Positions 1 through 9,361 are shown, counted from the first letter of the stretch. The stretch: DNA of 36,723 nucleotides from Sporolactobacillus sp. CQH2019 (GCF_028765345.1 NZ_JARAJZ010000009.1:162231-198953), one strand, 5' to 3'. The notes: generated by a model not told the origin, from the sequence alone. Numbers and translations: made by a program.

Positions 1-78
1 CCCGTATTGATTGACGATGGTCAGAAGCAACCGGTCAATATGTAAAAAAACATTGATGATCCATGATAAAGCATTCAT
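1..78 (-). CDS. DedA-family membrane protein, N-terminal 26 codons (cut by window edge)
   Basis: An ATG at 78 (minus) is preceded by a strong ribosome site, GGGGGAG, about seven bases upstream. The frame stays open to the window edge. The 26 residues contain LHIDRLLLTIVNQYG, which resembles the start of DedA proteins, where a short amphipathic segment with LHID precedes the first membrane helix. DedA proteins are inner-membrane proteins linked to lipid-carrier recycling and to proton-motive-force-dependent stress tolerance (family knowledge). Only the first segment is visible, so the subgroup cannot be named. The call rests on N-terminal similarity alone. Confidence 0.6.
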   Translation of the reverse strand, partial: MNALSWIINVFLHIDRLLLTIVNQYG

Positions 79-589
79 GTCTATGTCTCCCCCGATTGTC
101 CTATTTATGAGCATTCTTCGTGTTTTATCCTACCGGAAACCGTAATAAATATTAAACCCTGTTTCATGATCCCAGTATCAAAGTACAGTTTATCTTCTTT
201 TTCTGAAAGAAAACTGAAAAGGCGGGCGATCCCTCCGTCTCTTCACCGTCCTTCTCTGTAAGGTAAAAACCACTGAGCTAGACGGAATTACAGCTCATGT
301 ACTGACTTTATCTTCGAAGCAGCTGACAGCATTCCCGCTAACTGAGGGCTCAGCTTGATAGCCGGGCCTGCTCTTCGTACCTTCTGTACTTTCCATGGGA
401 CGGGGGACGCACGCCTTCCGCATTCACGTATTCTCTGGGAACTATCTAACCATCTAAAGCTGTCAAAATAATTCATGTCTCTTTACAACAAACGTTCCTA
501 CCCATTTAGATCAATTAGTCTTTTATTTTTTAAACATTATTTATCAATGCAACGCGATAAAGCAAGATTCTAATGAAAACTATCTCCCT
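79..589. other. Intergenic, no gene recognised
   Basis: About 510 bases between the DedA start and a decayed membrane-protein fragment. A 62-codon open frame on the minus strand (288–476) has no clear ribosome site and no recognisable product, so I do not call it. No convincing terminator or RNA structure was seen. Confidence 0.4.
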
Positions 590-871
590 TCACCAAGGCA
601 CTAGGGTCCTTAAAGTTGCTGCTCCGGCATAAGCAGCGTGATTCTGCTTGGTGTAGGCCTGATCAAATTCCTTTTCAAGATAAAACGTAATAAAGATTCC
701 AATCAGGAACCAAAGTAAGAGCCCTTAAGATGAGAAAGTTGAGAAGAATAAAATTAGAAGAGTGCTGGTGATATCGTTTATCCGGCATGAATCCAGAAAC
801 AGATGCTTTACATGACCTAAACGGCTGATGACCGGCACGACCAGATATGCCGGACGAAAAATGATCAAGAG
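590..871 (-). pseudogene. Decayed 3' end of a membrane-protein gene (transporter-like)
   Basis: One minus-strand frame from 871 to the TGA at 592–590 reads as two hydrophobic helices and a hydrophilic tail. It begins with LLIIFRPAYLVVPVISRLG, continues through LLILFFSTFSS, is broken by an in-frame TAA at 727–725, then resumes as GLLLWFLIGIFITFYLEKEF and ends with a Lys/Gln/Ala-rich tail. The pattern of helix, internal stop, helix and charged tail suggests the C-terminal end of a multi-pass transporter that has lost its upstream part and gained a stop. Upstream of 871 the frame is closed by stops. The family is not identified; a major-facilitator-type exporter is only a guess. Confidence 0.4.
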
Positions 872-1015
872 TTATTTGAATGAACGTCATCAAAAAAAGG
901 GCACTTTGTGAATTCCCATCTACTGAATCTATAAAAAGGCGCCAAAAATCGGTGTGACAAGACTTAAATTAATCAGCGGATCCTAATTAGGGGCGATTCA
1001 CGTAGTAAAAACAAT

Positions 1016-1060
1016 AAAAATCAGCATTAGATGTACCCTACATCCAATGCTGATTTTTAT
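1016..1060. terminator. Bidirectional intrinsic terminator
   Basis: The arms AATCAGCATT and AATGCTGATT, extended inward by GATGTA/TACATC with one mismatch, form a long stem around a three-base loop. A runs precede it and T runs follow it, so it can act on both strands. It lies 107 bases beyond the stop of the glutamine-rich gene. Confidence 0.75.
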
Positions 1061-1166
1061 TTTGCACTCTGGTATTTCATCTTAAATTTCTGAAATACTC
1101 TAGTTATTGGAACTCTGTCATAAAATGATACAAAAAACGAAACTGAATGGGTCATTTTGTTCATCG

Positions 1167-1490
1167 TCAAGCTTTAATATCGATTCTTCCAGTAAAATCA
1201 AGTGAAATGTTTTGACTATTGGCAATTTGAGAGGGCTGACCTCCAGTTAATTGCTGCTGTTGCTGCAATTTATTCTTGATCATTTGTATCGCCTGCTGAA
1301 TCCTTTGAACCTGTTGTGAGCTGCCATTCTTGCTCTGCAACTGCATCATCTGATTAGTCAATAACTTTTCCTGATTGGCCAAAACCGTAGGATCACTCGA
1401 CGTGATAGTCGTTGGGACATTTGATGAATTTTGAGAACTCGCCAAACTGCTCGTTTGACTGACTTGTGCATTTACTGCAGATACGCTCAT
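1167..1490 (-). CDS. Small glutamine-rich protein (possibly FlxA-like)
   Basis: 107-residue protein starting MSVSAVNAQ. Ser/Thr/Asn dominate residues 1–40. The centre is a predicted coiled coil rich in Gln and Leu (residues about 40–80, including IQMIKNKLQQQQQL), and the end is SLDFTGRIDIKA. I chose the ATG at 1490 because GGAG lies ten bases upstream. A TTG two codons earlier is too close to that site. Length, coiled-coil centre and the IDI(K/R)A tail fit small FlxA-like proteins of Bacillales, but this is composition-based and uncertain. Followed by the terminator at 1016–1060. No signal peptide is seen. Confidence 0.6.
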   Translation of the reverse strand: MSVSAVNAQVSQTSSLASSQNSSNVPTTITSSDPTVLANQEKLLTNQMMQLQSKNGSSQQVQRIQQAIQMIKNKLQQQQQLTGGQPSQIANSQNISLDFTGRIDIKA

Positions 1491-1949
1491 GTACAAACAT
1501 CTCCAATTCTATTAAAATAACGTTTCTCTAATTGAAAGTAAAACAATTCCCTATATTGTTCAAATTATCCTTTTAAAGAAAGTAAGTCAAGTGTTTGTAG
1601 ATAAGAATTTCAGCTACCAAGCAGAAAATAGATTTATGATTCTTCAGAATTTCCTTGCTAACAGGGGTCGTTATCAATAATTAGCAGCCGTTTAGTTGAG
1701 TTGACTTAGCTTCTGAGTTTTCGCCATGAAATCCTGTTCAAAACTAAGGATGCGATCAGAAAATAGGTCATCTGTCGATTTTAGCAGTGGATCTTAGAAC
1801 CATTCGACCATGTGGAGATATGCCGCAAAAGTTGAGTAGATACTTGTATAAAATTTTTTTAATTCTGTACATCAAATAAAATTAGTATGTTTTTGTCCAT
1901 CTGGATACTTCAGCGTTCTAATAGTGTTAACGAAACCCTAGTTTTCAGA
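1491..1949. other. Intergenic, AT-rich
   Basis: About 460 bases between the glutamine-rich gene and the methyltransferase stop. AT-rich with no open frame of note and no clear terminator for the methyltransferase. I see nothing functional here apart from the probable promoter region of the glutamine-rich gene near 1500–1560. Confidence 0.4.
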
Positions 1950-2801
1950 CTATGGTTTCAAGGCCCGAACGATGAATCTTGAATCATTAAGAAATTTAAC
2001 TCTTTGAATATGGTCATATGCGTTTGCAAAATGATAATTAAATTCTTTTTCCGTTAGCAAAGAGTGTTCTATGATTTCTTCTTCAATCGCCATAAATCTC
2101 TTTACAAAAGATAATTTTTGGAGTAACAATAACGAAGGATCTCTTACAAATTCTGCATATGTATCAATGTTTACGGATTGAATTTCAAGCCCGGCTTCAT
2201 TAAGATAGCCAGCTAACTTGCGCCCAATATGCCGATCACCGCCATTAATAACTTGCAACTCCATTAATGCTTTTTTTAAGATTTCTTGACTTTCGTCGAC
2301 CGGATACTCAACAGTAAAGCTATCATCCACATCTATGATACAAACCGTCCCCCCCTGTTTAAGAACACGTTTTATTTCTTTGGCCGCTTGGACAGGGTTA
2401 GTTAAATGCTGAAAAACAAAGCGTGATACGGCAAGATCAAAGCTATTATCAGGATAATCTAAATGTTCAACGTTTTGTTGTTTGAAGTTGATCTGCCCTA
2501 AAAAATCTTCTTCGCTCTTAATTTCATTATAGATTTTTTGGGCAACTTGAATTTTTGATTCATCGATATCGATCGCTTCTACAATGAGCCTATATTGACT
2601 AGCAATGTCAATAGATAACGCTCCAAATCCTGTGCCTACATCAAGAACTTTAAATTTATCATCCTGAATGGAAAGCCCTTCAGCAAACTTTCTTCTCGAG
2701 ATTCCAGTAAGGATGGTCTGCAGTAACAACCAGTCATCCTTTATTTGCTCGCCAAGCCATATTTTTTTGTATGTTTTATCAATCTTTTCATATATTGACA
2801 C
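1950..2801 (-). CDS. Class I SAM-dependent methyltransferase
   Basis: 283-residue cytosolic methyltransferase. Motif I (VLDVGTGFGALS, residues about 52–63) is the SAM-binding glycine loop. The acidic end of strand 2 is AIDID, motif III is SFDLAVSRFVFQHL, and motif IV/V is EIKRVLKQGGTVCIIDVDD, all in the usual order of the UbiE/Methyltransf_11 fold. The substrate cannot be read from the sequence; the C-terminal 110 residues are specific to the subfamily. Translation starts at GTG 2801, with AGGGAG about seven bases upstream. It stands alone, with non-coding DNA on both sides, and its AT content is higher than that of the glnA block. Confidence 0.85.
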   Translation of the reverse strand: MSIYEKIDKTYKKIWLGEQIKDDWLLLQTILTGISRRKFAEGLSIQDDKFKVLDVGTGFGALSIDIASQYRLIVEAIDIDESKIQVAQKIYNEIKSEEDFLGQINFKQQNVEHLDYPDNSFDLAVSRFVFQHLTNPVQAAKEIKRVLKQGGTVCIIDVDDSFTVEYPVDESQEILKKALMELQVINGGDRHIGRKLAGYLNEAGLEIQSVNIDTYAEFVRDPSLLLLQKLSFVKRFMAIEEEIIEHSLLTEKEFNYHFANAYDHIQRVKFLNDSRFIVRALKP

Positions 2802-3268
2802 TGCAGACTCCCTCTACATCTGTTTTTATTTTGGGCTTTAAAATCAGTCCATGGCCGCCAGCAGACCGACTTTTTCAGTTCGGCTGTCCCTCAAAGGATT
2901 GGCGGTGACAGAAGAAACGATCAATGACTCCTGCCCGCCTGCGATCTAAAGTTTTTCGCTTCATATCACAGGCACACAATAGCATGCTGCTGGGCTGGTC
3001 GGGGACTCAGGAAAAGTTTATTCCCAAAACTGATCTTCCCGACGCTAGATTTATTATGGTGTTTTTTTGCTCCAACTCAGCTGGCTAATTTGATTTTACA
3101 ACTGATCAAATTATTAATCCAAGAATTCAAGAAAAATAACTCATAAGTGCTTAATCTATCATTATTGTGAGATAAAGTACATAATTGATGACCCTTGGTC
3201 ACGATCTGCGAAGAAAAAAGCGCCACGAATAAAAAAACTTGTCGACAACAGAAAGACTTACAATAATA
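2802..3268. other. Intergenic
   Basis: About 470 bases upstream of the methyltransferase. No gene recognised on either strand; it ends at the hairpin 3269–3298. Confidence 0.4.
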
Positions 3269-3298
3269 AAGACCTCATATTGACTACAATGAGGTCTT
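3269..3298 (-). terminator. Intrinsic terminator
   Basis: A perfect 10-bp stem (AAGACCTCAT / ATGAGGTCTT) around a ten-base loop. On the minus strand it is followed by TTTATTATT, so it ends transcription arriving from 3313 and above. Confidence 0.65.
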
Positions 3299-3312
3299 GT
3301 CTTACCTACAAA

Positions 3313-3501
3313 TTATTTGTTTTTTTTACTCGATCGTTCATTGGAATATTCTTTACTCACATGAAGTTCTTGTTTTACTATTCGTGAGAACAACCCTTTG
3401 CCGATTTCACCGCTCCCTTTTGACACCCTTACTCGAAAAACGTCCCCATTTTCTAACACTTTTTCATAGATATCGTCTCTAGAACTCTGACATAAAAACA
3501 C
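3313..3501 (-). CDS. Possible small hypothetical protein
   Basis: A 62-codon frame from GTG 3501. The product is charged, with the segment VLENGDVFRVRVSKGSGEIG (β-strand-like) and a Lys/Ser-rich tail. I do not recognise the family. Its stop lies 15 bases before a good minus-strand terminator, which favours a transcribed unit, but the ribosome site is weak. The sequence upstream (3502–3812) is open in another frame without a recognisable product, so this could be the 3' end of a broken gene. Confidence 0.3.
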   Translation of the reverse strand: MFLCQSSRDDIYEKVLENGDVFRVRVSKGSGEIGKGLFSRIVKQELHVSKEYSNERSSKKNK

Positions 3502-3818
3502 ATAACCATCGTTCTCTGAATATCTTCGAAGATCCTTCCACTTAGGCGTGAATCAGCACTTCGCTGTACACACGCCGACATCGACGCATGGTTTGGGAAA
3601 ACCGGCACCATTTCAATCAGTACGCCCTCTACGCCATACCTGCGCAGCTCTGATGATCGAGTCTGGAGCTGTGTCCGAACGGCCTTGAGCACGCGAATGA
3701 GCGGATCACAGACGAAGTGTACACGCACACAAGCAGTATTCTTCAAACAGATCGTATCTCGAAATTTGAAAAACATACGGCATTTTAAACCGGCGGTCAA
3801 AAAAAGGGGCAAAGAGAA
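3502..3818. other. Intergenic or gene debris
   Basis: About 315 bases between the small ORF and the glnA terminator. A minus-strand frame (3453–3812) is open for 119 codons with no ribosome site and no motif I recognise. It may be an old gene remnant; I do not call it. Confidence 0.35.
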
Positions 3819-3849
3819 AACCCCTCAGCACCAATAGTGCCAAGGGGTT
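3803..3849 (-). terminator. glnA terminator
   Basis: Arms AACCCCT and AGGGGTT with an inner GGCAC/GTGCT-type stem, 17 bases after the glnA stop. On the minus strand the hairpin is followed by TTTTCTCTTT and then a run of seven T. Confidence 0.75.
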
Positions 3850-3865
3850 CGGCAAGTCTGCCAGA

Positions 3866-5200
3866 TTAATACTGTTCGAGATATTGATCGCGTTCCCACT
3901 GATGAACTTGGGTTCTAAACATATCCCACTCAATTTCTTTTGCATCATTGAAGCGGGAAACGGTGTGCTCGCCGAGAGCCCCGGTGATGACCGAATCCGC
4001 ATTAAAGATGGCCAATGCTTCTTTCAGATCGGAAGGAAGTTCATGAATGCCGAGTTTTTCACGTTCTTCATCGTCCATGACATAGATGCTGCGGTCTACC
4101 GGATCCGCGGGCGTCAGTTTTTCTTTGACGCCATCGAGACCGGCTGCAAGCATGGCAGCCATGCCGAGGTAAGGATTCGTAACCGGATCGACGCTTCTGA
4201 CTTCAATACGTGTGCTCAGCCCGCGGGAAGCCGGAATACGAATCAGCGCACTGCGGTTGCTCAGCGACCAGGCCACATAGCTCGGTGCCTCATATCCGGG
4301 AACCAGCCGTTTGTACGAGTTGACGGTCGGGTTGGTAATCGCTGTAAATGCACGGGCATGTTTCAAAACGCCGGCGATGAAGGCCTTGGCCGTTTCACTG
4401 AGCCCGTCCTCGGAAGATTCATCATAAAAAGCATTTTCCTTGCCTTTGAACAGGGACATATTGGAATGCATGCCTGAGCCGTTGACGCCAAACAACGGCT
4501 TCGGCATGAAGGTTGCATGCAGATTATGCTGACGGGCAATTGTTTTAACGACAAGCTTGAATGTCTGAATGTTGTCGCAGGTTGTCACCGCATCGGCATA
4601 CTTAAAGTCGATTTCGTGCTGACCCGGAGCAACTTCGTGGTGCGATGCTTCGATTTCAAAACCCATGTCTTCAAGTTCCAGGACAATATCGCGGCGACAG
4701 TTTTCGCCGAGATCCGTCGGAGCCAGATCGAAATAACCGCCGTTGTCATTCAGATCAAGTGTCGGCTTTCCTTCATCATCCATCTTGAACAGGAAGAATT
4801 CAGGTTCCGGGCCGATGTTAAATGCCGTGAAGCCGAGCTTCTTCATTTCTTCAAGCTGAACCTTAAGCACACTGCGAGGATCCCCTGGGAATGGCGTGCC
4901 ATCCGGCTTATGGATATCACAAATCATTCGGGCGACCTTGCCCTTTTCTGCAGTCCAGGGAAATACGACAAAGCTATCGTAGTCCGGATACAAAAGCATG
5001 TCGGATTCTTCAATCCTTACAAAGCCCTCGATTGAAGAACCGTCGAACATAATCTTGTTGTTCAGCGCTTTCTCCAGCTGGCTGACCGGAATTTCCACAT
5101 TTTTAATGATTCCGAGCAAGTCAGTGAACTGCAAACGAATAAATTTGACGTTTGCTTCATTTACCTTAGAAATGATGTCCTCTTTCGTAAACTTTGCCAT
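3866..5200 (-). CDS. glnA: Glutamine synthetase, type I-alpha
   Basis: 444-residue glutamine synthetase (glutamate + ammonia + ATP to glutamine), a cytosolic dodecamer. Visible marks are [16 protein letters not shown] at 53–68, the metal-binding [19 protein letters not shown] and the [22 protein letters not shown] active-site segments. Arg62 is present, the residue that gives Bacillus GSI-alpha feedback inhibition by glutamine. The insertion and adenylylation tyrosine region of GSI-beta is absent, so control should be by feedback and by GlnR/TnrA interaction. The start is ATG 5200 with GGGGAGG seven bases upstream; an in-frame extension to 5266 would run through this ribosome site. It follows glnR by 62 bases and should be co-transcribed from the glnR promoter. 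Confidence 0.97.
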   Translation of the reverse strand: MAKFTKEDIISKVNEANVKFIRLQFTDLLGIIKNVEIPVSQLEKALNNKIMFDGSSIEGFVRIEESDMLLYPDYDSFVVFPWTAEKGKVARMICDIHKPDGTPFPGDPRSVLKVQLEEMKKLGFTAFNIGPEPEFFLFKMDDEGKPTLDLNDNGGYFDLAPTDLGENCRRDIVLELEDMGFEIEASHHEVAPGQHEIDFKYADAVTTCDNIQTFKLVVKTIARQHNLHATFMPKPLFGVNGSGMHSNMSLFKGKENAFYDESSEDGLSETAKAFIAGVLKHARAFTAITNPTVNSYKRLVPGYEAPSYVAWSLSNRSALIRIPASRGLSTRIEVRSVDPVTNPYLGMAAMLAAGLDGVKEKLTPADPVDRSIYVMDDEEREKLGIHELPSDLKEALAIFNADSVITGALGEHTVSRFNDAKEIEWDMFRTQVHQWERDQYLEQY

Positions 5201-5262
5201 TCGAGATCCTCCCCAAAATAAGTTTCTATTTTCAAAAAAATTTATATACACAGGAAACCGCC

Positions 5263-5649
5263 TCACTTGAAAAACCGTGAGAGTTCCCCTTGTATCAACG
5301 AAGATTTGCCATATTTACCGGCACCGACCAATTCCGTTTTCAGAAACTTCATGAGTTCGGCATCCGAAATTTCTTTTTTCTCTTCAACAGGACGGTTCGC
5401 CTCAACAGGTTTCTCGCTCAGAACACGACGGATGCCGGCCAGATTGACCCCTTCATCCAGAAGGGATTTAATATCCAGCAGCCGATCGACATCATTAAAT
5501 GAAAAAACACGACGATTGCCCGCTGTACGCTCCGGATGGATCAATTCATTTTCCTCATAATAGCGGATCTGCCGTGCGGTTAAACTTGTCAGTTTTTGAA
5601 CAATTCCCATTGAAAACAAAGGCATTGAGCGGCGTACATTGTTGTCCAT
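5263..5649 (-). CDS. glnR: MerR-family nitrogen repressor GlnR
   Basis: 128-residue DNA-binding repressor of glutamine synthetase and other nitrogen genes. The N-terminus [17 protein letters not shown] leads into the MerR winged helix ([20 protein letters not shown], then [15 protein letters not shown]). It ends in the C-terminal tail ELSRFFK, which in Bacillus senses feedback-inhibited glutamine synthetase. I chose ATG 5649 because it matches the family length and sits downstream of the −10 box; the frame is open further upstream but that part overlaps the promoter. It is first in the glnRA operon and an exact GlnR box abuts its promoter, consistent with autoregulation. Confidence 0.96.
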   Translation of the reverse strand: MDNNVRRSMPLFSMGIVQKLTSLTARQIRYYEENELIHPERTAGNRRVFSFNDVDRLLDIKSLLDEGVNLAGIRRVLSEKPVEANRPVEEKKEISDAELMKFLKTELVGAGKYGKSSLIQGELSRFFK

Positions 5650-5676
5650 ATCGCCTGACGCCCCCTTCTTAAAGAC

Positions 5677-5705
5677 ATTATAACGTTCGACACAAATGTT
5701 GTCAA
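5677..5705 (-). promoter_or_regulatory. glnRA sigma-A promoter
   Basis: −35 TTGACA (5705–5700), 17-base spacer, −10 TATAAT (5682–5677): a full consensus. It lies 28 bases before the glnR start codon. Confidence 0.85.
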
Positions 5706-5709
5706 ACAA

Positions 5710-5726
5710 TGTTAGTTTACCTAACA
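5710..5726. promoter_or_regulatory. GlnR/TnrA box
   Basis: TGTTA-N7-TAACA matches the GlnR/TnrA consensus TGTNA-N7-TNACA at every fixed position. It ends five bases upstream of the −35 box, so it is centred near −48 of glnRA. A second, poorer half-site (TGTCA) overlaps the −35. Confidence 0.85.
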
Positions 5727-5753
5727 GATAATGGCATACTTTTAATAGACTTG

Positions 5754-7034
5754 TCACAATTGGGCATGTACCACATCAATCAGCTGTTTTTCAGCAAGAT
5801 GATTGACGGCAATGATCATGGCAGCTTTAACGTGTTCCAGTGTCAGTCCTCCCTGAACATAAAGCTTATAGGGGGGGCGAAGCGGACCGTCCGCCGTCAG
5901 CTCAAGGCTTGCTCCCTGAACAAAAGTGCCGGCAGCCATAATTACTTTGCTCCGGTACCCCGGCATCGGGCTGGCAAAGGGCAGGACATGCGAATTAATC
6001 GGGGAGGCCATCTGCACAGCCTGACAGAAGGCGGTCATCTGATCCGGATCGCGAAAAGTAATGCTCTGAATCAGATCGGTTCTTACGGACTCCCATGAAG
6101 GCGATGTTTCCATCCCCAGCCGCTCCATAAGCGCCGCTGTAAAAACAGCCCCTTTCAGCGCCTGAGCGACGGTATGCGGCGCAAGGAAAAAGCCTTGATA
6201 TTGATCGGCCAGACCGCCGAGAGTCGGGCCCACTTCCCGTCCCAGACCCGGAGCGGTCAGGCGTTCCGCACACATGGAAACAAGATTGGAACGTCCAACT
6301 ATGTATCCGCCGACTTTAGCAAGACCTCCTCCCGGATTTTTAATCAGCGAACCGGCCATCAGGTCGGCTCCGACATGACAGGGCTCTACGGTTTCGGTAA
6401 ACTCCCCGTAACAGTTGTCTACAAATACAATGATCCGCGGATGGACGCTTTTGATGGCTGAAATGGCTTCACCGATCTGATGAACGGAAAGCGACGGACG
6501 ATTACCATAGCCGCAGGAACGCTGAACAGCAATCATTTTTGTATTCGGCCCGATTGCGCGGTTAACAGCCTCCGTGTCAATACAGCCGTTTTTAAGCGGC
6601 ATCATTCTATAGCCGATGCCGAAGTCTTTCAGTGACCCGTGCCCGCCTTCAGCAATACCGATCACGCTCTCAAGCGTATCATAAGGGCTCCCGGTAATGT
6701 ACATGAGTTCATCGCCGGGCCTGAGCACGCCGAAAAGCGCCGTTGTAATGGCGTGGGTTCCGGAAACCATCTGCATCCGGACAAGTCCCGCTTCGGCGCC
6801 GAAACAATCCGCGTAAACCGCTTCAATGCCGTCTCGGCCGAAATCATCATAGCCGTAACCGGTTGTCCCGCTGAAATGAGCATCGCTGATTTTATTTTTT
6901 CGGAAACTGGAGAGCACACGAAACTGGTTCTCCTGAGCAATCCGGTCAATCGTTCCTGTTTTCTCCTCAATCTGCCGGTCGACGACTTCAACAAGCCGCT
7001 GCAGCTCTTTTCCATAAGTCAATTCACCGTACAT
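5754..7034 (-). CDS. Methionine gamma-lyase-like PLP protein (YnbB family)
   Basis: 426-residue PLP-dependent protein of the Met_gamma_lyase/aluminium-resistance family, known in Bacillus as YnbB. The large domain shows FSGTTGYGYDDFGRD, the cofactor-stacking region and the probable Schiff-base lysine in GSLIKNPGGGLAKVGGYIVG. The physiological substrate is not established in the family. Starts at ATG 7034 with GGGGAG upstream; the hflX stop is four bases before this start, so the two are translationally coupled. The stop lies just upstream of the GlnR box, and the order hflX–ynbB–glnR–glnA is the Bacillus order. Confidence 0.92.
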   Translation of the reverse strand: MYGELTYGKELQRLVEVVDRQIEEKTGTIDRIAQENQFRVLSSFRKNKISDAHFSGTTGYGYDDFGRDGIEAVYADCFGAEAGLVRMQMVSGTHAITTALFGVLRPGDELMYITGSPYDTLESVIGIAEGGHGSLKDFGIGYRMMPLKNGCIDTEAVNRAIGPNTKMIAVQRSCGYGNRPSLSVHQIGEAISAIKSVHPRIIVFVDNCYGEFTETVEPCHVGADLMAGSLIKNPGGGLAKVGGYIVGRSNLVSMCAERLTAPGLGREVGPTLGGLADQYQGFFLAPHTVAQALKGAVFTAALMERLGMETSPSWESVRTDLIQSITFRDPDQMTAFCQAVQMASPINSHVLPFASPMPGYRSKVIMAAGTFVQGASLELTADGPLRPPYKLYVQGGLTLEHVKAAMIIAVNHLAEKQLIDVVHAQL

Positions 7035-7038
7035 TCTA

Positions 7039-8289
7039 TTACTCCCCGTCTTTTAAAACCGCATGCTTGATCAATTTTGAAGCAAGCGGCGTTTCAGGAA
7101 AAACAAAGCCTTCAACTTCATAACTTTGCGCTTCCTCGATAAATGTTCTTCTTTCAAGCACCGCATGCGTCATGATTTCATTCAGAAGCCTGCCTTCATC
7201 GGCCGGAATCCGGCACTTGAACGGCACCATTTGTTTGATCAGCTCATTTTGAACGGCCTGTAACACACGATCGCCGTCCTCAATGCTGCGTGCGGATATA
7301 AGCAGCGCTTCCTTCGGCGCGATAAATGCGGTTTGTAAAAGATCCCTTTTATTATATAGTTTCAAAACCGGAAGATCATCGGCGCCCAGTTCGGACATTA
7401 AGGCAGCAACTGTCCGCTCCTGTGCGATCAAATCGGGATCCGAAGCGTCGACAACATGAATAATCAATCGGGCGCCGGTTATCTCTTCAAGTGTTGAACG
7501 AAAAGCGGCGACAAGTTGCGTCGGAAGATCCTGGATAAATCCAACCGTATCGGAAAGCAGACAAATCAATCCGTTCGGAAGTTTCATTTTTCGAGTCAGA
7601 GGATCAAGGGTCGCAAACAATTGATTTTCGACATAAGTATGAGCGGACGTCAGCCGATTGAACAGAGTGGATTTACCCGCGTTTGTGTATCCGACCAGTA
7701 CCACAAGGCATTGATCATTGGCCGTACGCCGGTCGCGGTAACGTTTCCGGTGCCCCGCCACCGTCTTCAACTGATTGCCGATGTCCTTCATTCTGTTTCT
7801 GATATAACGCCGGTCGGTTTCGAGCTTTGTCTCGCCCGGACCGCGCGTACCGATCCCGCCCCCCAGCCGTGAGAGGGAATCGCCCATGCCGCTGAGCCGG
7901 GGAAGCAGATAATTCAGCTGCGCCAGCTCTACCTGGAGCTTCCCTTCACGTGAACGCGCCCTCATCGCGAAGATATCGAGAATAAGCTGCGTCCGGTCCA
8001 GAACCTTGGAAAAAAGCGACGTATTCAGCCTGCTCTGCTGCCCCGGAGAAAGTTCACCGTTAAAAATGACGGCATCCGCTCCAAGCTGCTTCTCCAGGGC
8101 TTCGACTTCTTCAAGCTTCCCCTTTCCGATATACGTGGCGGAATCGATTTGCTGCCGTTTTTGCGTCGATACAGCAACGACCTCGCCTCCGGCTGTTTTC
8201 ACCAGTGCCTCAAGTTCCTGAAGCGATGAGTCGAACCGATCATCGGACTGATGCGGCAGCTGGCAGCCGACAAGTATCACATTTTCCAT
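7039..8289 (-). CDS. hflX: Ribosome-associated GTPase HflX
   Basis: GTPase that binds the 50S subunit and splits or rescues stalled ribosomes. An N-terminal HflX domain (residues 1–180, with the LVGCQ start and the GIGTRGPGETKLETDRR linker) is followed by the G domain: G1 GYTNAGKSTLFN, G3 DTVGFI and G4 NKRD. I chose ATG 8289 (product 416 residues) because AAGAGG lies six bases upstream. An ATG at 8325, which overlaps the spoVK end by 11 bases, is also in frame and would add 12 residues. It forms a tight operon with spoVK upstream and the YnbB-like gene downstream. Confidence 0.95.
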   Translation of the reverse strand: MENVILVGCQLPHQSDDRFDSSLQELEALVKTAGGEVVAVSTQKRQQIDSATYIGKGKLEEVEALEKQLGADAVIFNGELSPGQQSRLNTSLFSKVLDRTQLILDIFAMRARSREGKLQVELAQLNYLLPRLSGMGDSLSRLGGGIGTRGPGETKLETDRRYIRNRMKDIGNQLKTVAGHRKRYRDRRTANDQCLVVLVGYTNAGKSTLFNRLTSAHTYVENQLFATLDPLTRKMKLPNGLICLLSDTVGFIQDLPTQLVAAFRSTLEEITGARLIIHVVDASDPDLIAQERTVAALMSELGADDLPVLKLYNKRDLLQTAFIAPKEALLISARSIEDGDRVLQAVQNELIKQMVPFKCRIPADEGRLLNEIMTHAVLERRTFIEEAQSYEVEGFVFPETPLASKLIKHAVLKDGE

Positions 8290-8314
8290 AAACGACCTCT
8301 TCCCAGATGCTTTT

Positions 8315-9361
8315 CTATGCTTCATCCGCTCCGGAAACCGGTCTCACGTCATCAAAGACAAGATCGCACGCCCGAATGGTCAGAAGCGATTCCCGATCAT
8401 AGTTTCCTTCCCTGACCAGACGGACAGCCTGCTGGCGGATCATCTTTTCGACAAGATTGCGGATATAGCGTCCGTTGCTGAACTGTTTTTCATGATCGCT
8501 GACTTTTTGATGCAGATGGCGGGACAGCCTTTTCTGTGCTTCCGCTGTCAGCCGATATTCACGTTCCCCGACCATCTGAAGAGAAATGGCCAGGAGCTCT
8601 CCGCCGCTGAAATCCGGAAAAGAAAAAATCATTGGAAAACGGGAAGGCAGCCCCGGATTCATTTGCAGAAAATCATCCATTTCATCGGAATAGCCGGCCA
8701 GAATGAGAACGAATTCGTCTTTGTGATCCTCCATCTGTTTAACGAGCGTATCAATGGCTTCCTTTCCGAAATCCTTATCGCCGCCTCGTGCCAGCGAATA
8801 AGCTTCATCAATGAAAAGGACGCCCCCGAGTGCCTTTCTGACCAGTTCCCTTGTCTTCTGCGCGGTCTGTCCGATGTATTCACCGACCAGATCCGCACGT
8901 TCCGCCTCAATCAGCTGGCCCTTAGAAAGTATCCCCATTTCATTGAACAATTCTCCGAGCAGCCTGGCGACCGTCGTCTTCCCGGTTCCCGGATTGCCTT
9001 TAAAAAGCATATGAAAAGACTGTTTCTCTACTTTTAATTGCGCTTCTTCCCGCTTTCTGTAGATGTAAAGCCACGCATAAAGCTCTTTTACCATATGCTT
9101 CACTTCATCCATGCCAACGAGCCGGTCCAGTTTCTCTTCCAGCTTCTCAAGCGGTGCATGGCTCACCTTTTCTTCGATAGGAAAAGGCGCGACAGTATTT
9201 CTCTCATTTTTTTGATTGAATATGACATTAATCTGGCTTTTCTGCGTAAATGTATAGGCCTCCCGCACGATTCCGATCACCTCGCTGTTTTTCGGCGCAA
9301 GTCCGGACGTTAATGCCTGCGTTCGATTATGTATACGCCGGTTGTGACTGCTCCGTGACAA
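8315..9361 (-). CDS. spoVK: Stage V sporulation protein K (AAA ATPase)
   Basis: AAA ATPase of the CbxX/CfqX type, needed for spore maturation in Bacillus. Walker A is GNPGTGKTTVARL, Walker B is GVLFIDEAYSLARGG, and sensor and arginine-finger regions include NPGLPSRFP and FSNGRYIRNLVEK. At up to 348 residues it is slightly longer than the about 320 of B. subtilis, because the start is unclear: the frame can begin at TTG 9361, or at GTG codons about 28–32 codons inside. No strong ribosome site decides. Conserved similarity begins around residue 60. It marks the host as an endospore former. In Bacillus this gene is read by sigma-E; I could not identify that promoter with confidence. Confidence 0.93.
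   Translation of the reverse strand: MSRSSHNRRIHNRTQALTSGLAPKNSEVIGIVREAYTFTQKSQINVIFNQKNERNTVAPFPIEEKVSHAPLEKLEEKLDRLVGMDEVKHMVKELYAWLYIYRKREEAQLKVEKQSFHMLFKGNPGTGKTTVARLLGELFNEMGILSKGQLIEAERADLVGEYIGQTAQKTRELVRKALGGVLFIDEAYSLARGGDKDFGKEAIDTLVKQMEDHKDEFVLILAGYSDEMDDFLQMNPGLPSRFPMIFSFPDFSGGELLAISLQMVGEREYRLTAEAQKRLSRHLHQKVSDHEKQFSNGRYIRNLVEKMIRQQAVRLVREGNYDRESLLTIRACDLVFDDVRPVSGADEA

Noticed and set aside
675-893. 72-codon minus-strand ORF
   Set aside because: It overlaps, in another frame, the decayed membrane-protein tail, whose hydrophobic pattern is more convincing.
8325-8325. Upstream hflX start overlapping spoVK
   Set aside because: Possible, but the ATG at 8289 has the better ribosome site and matches the usual N-terminus.
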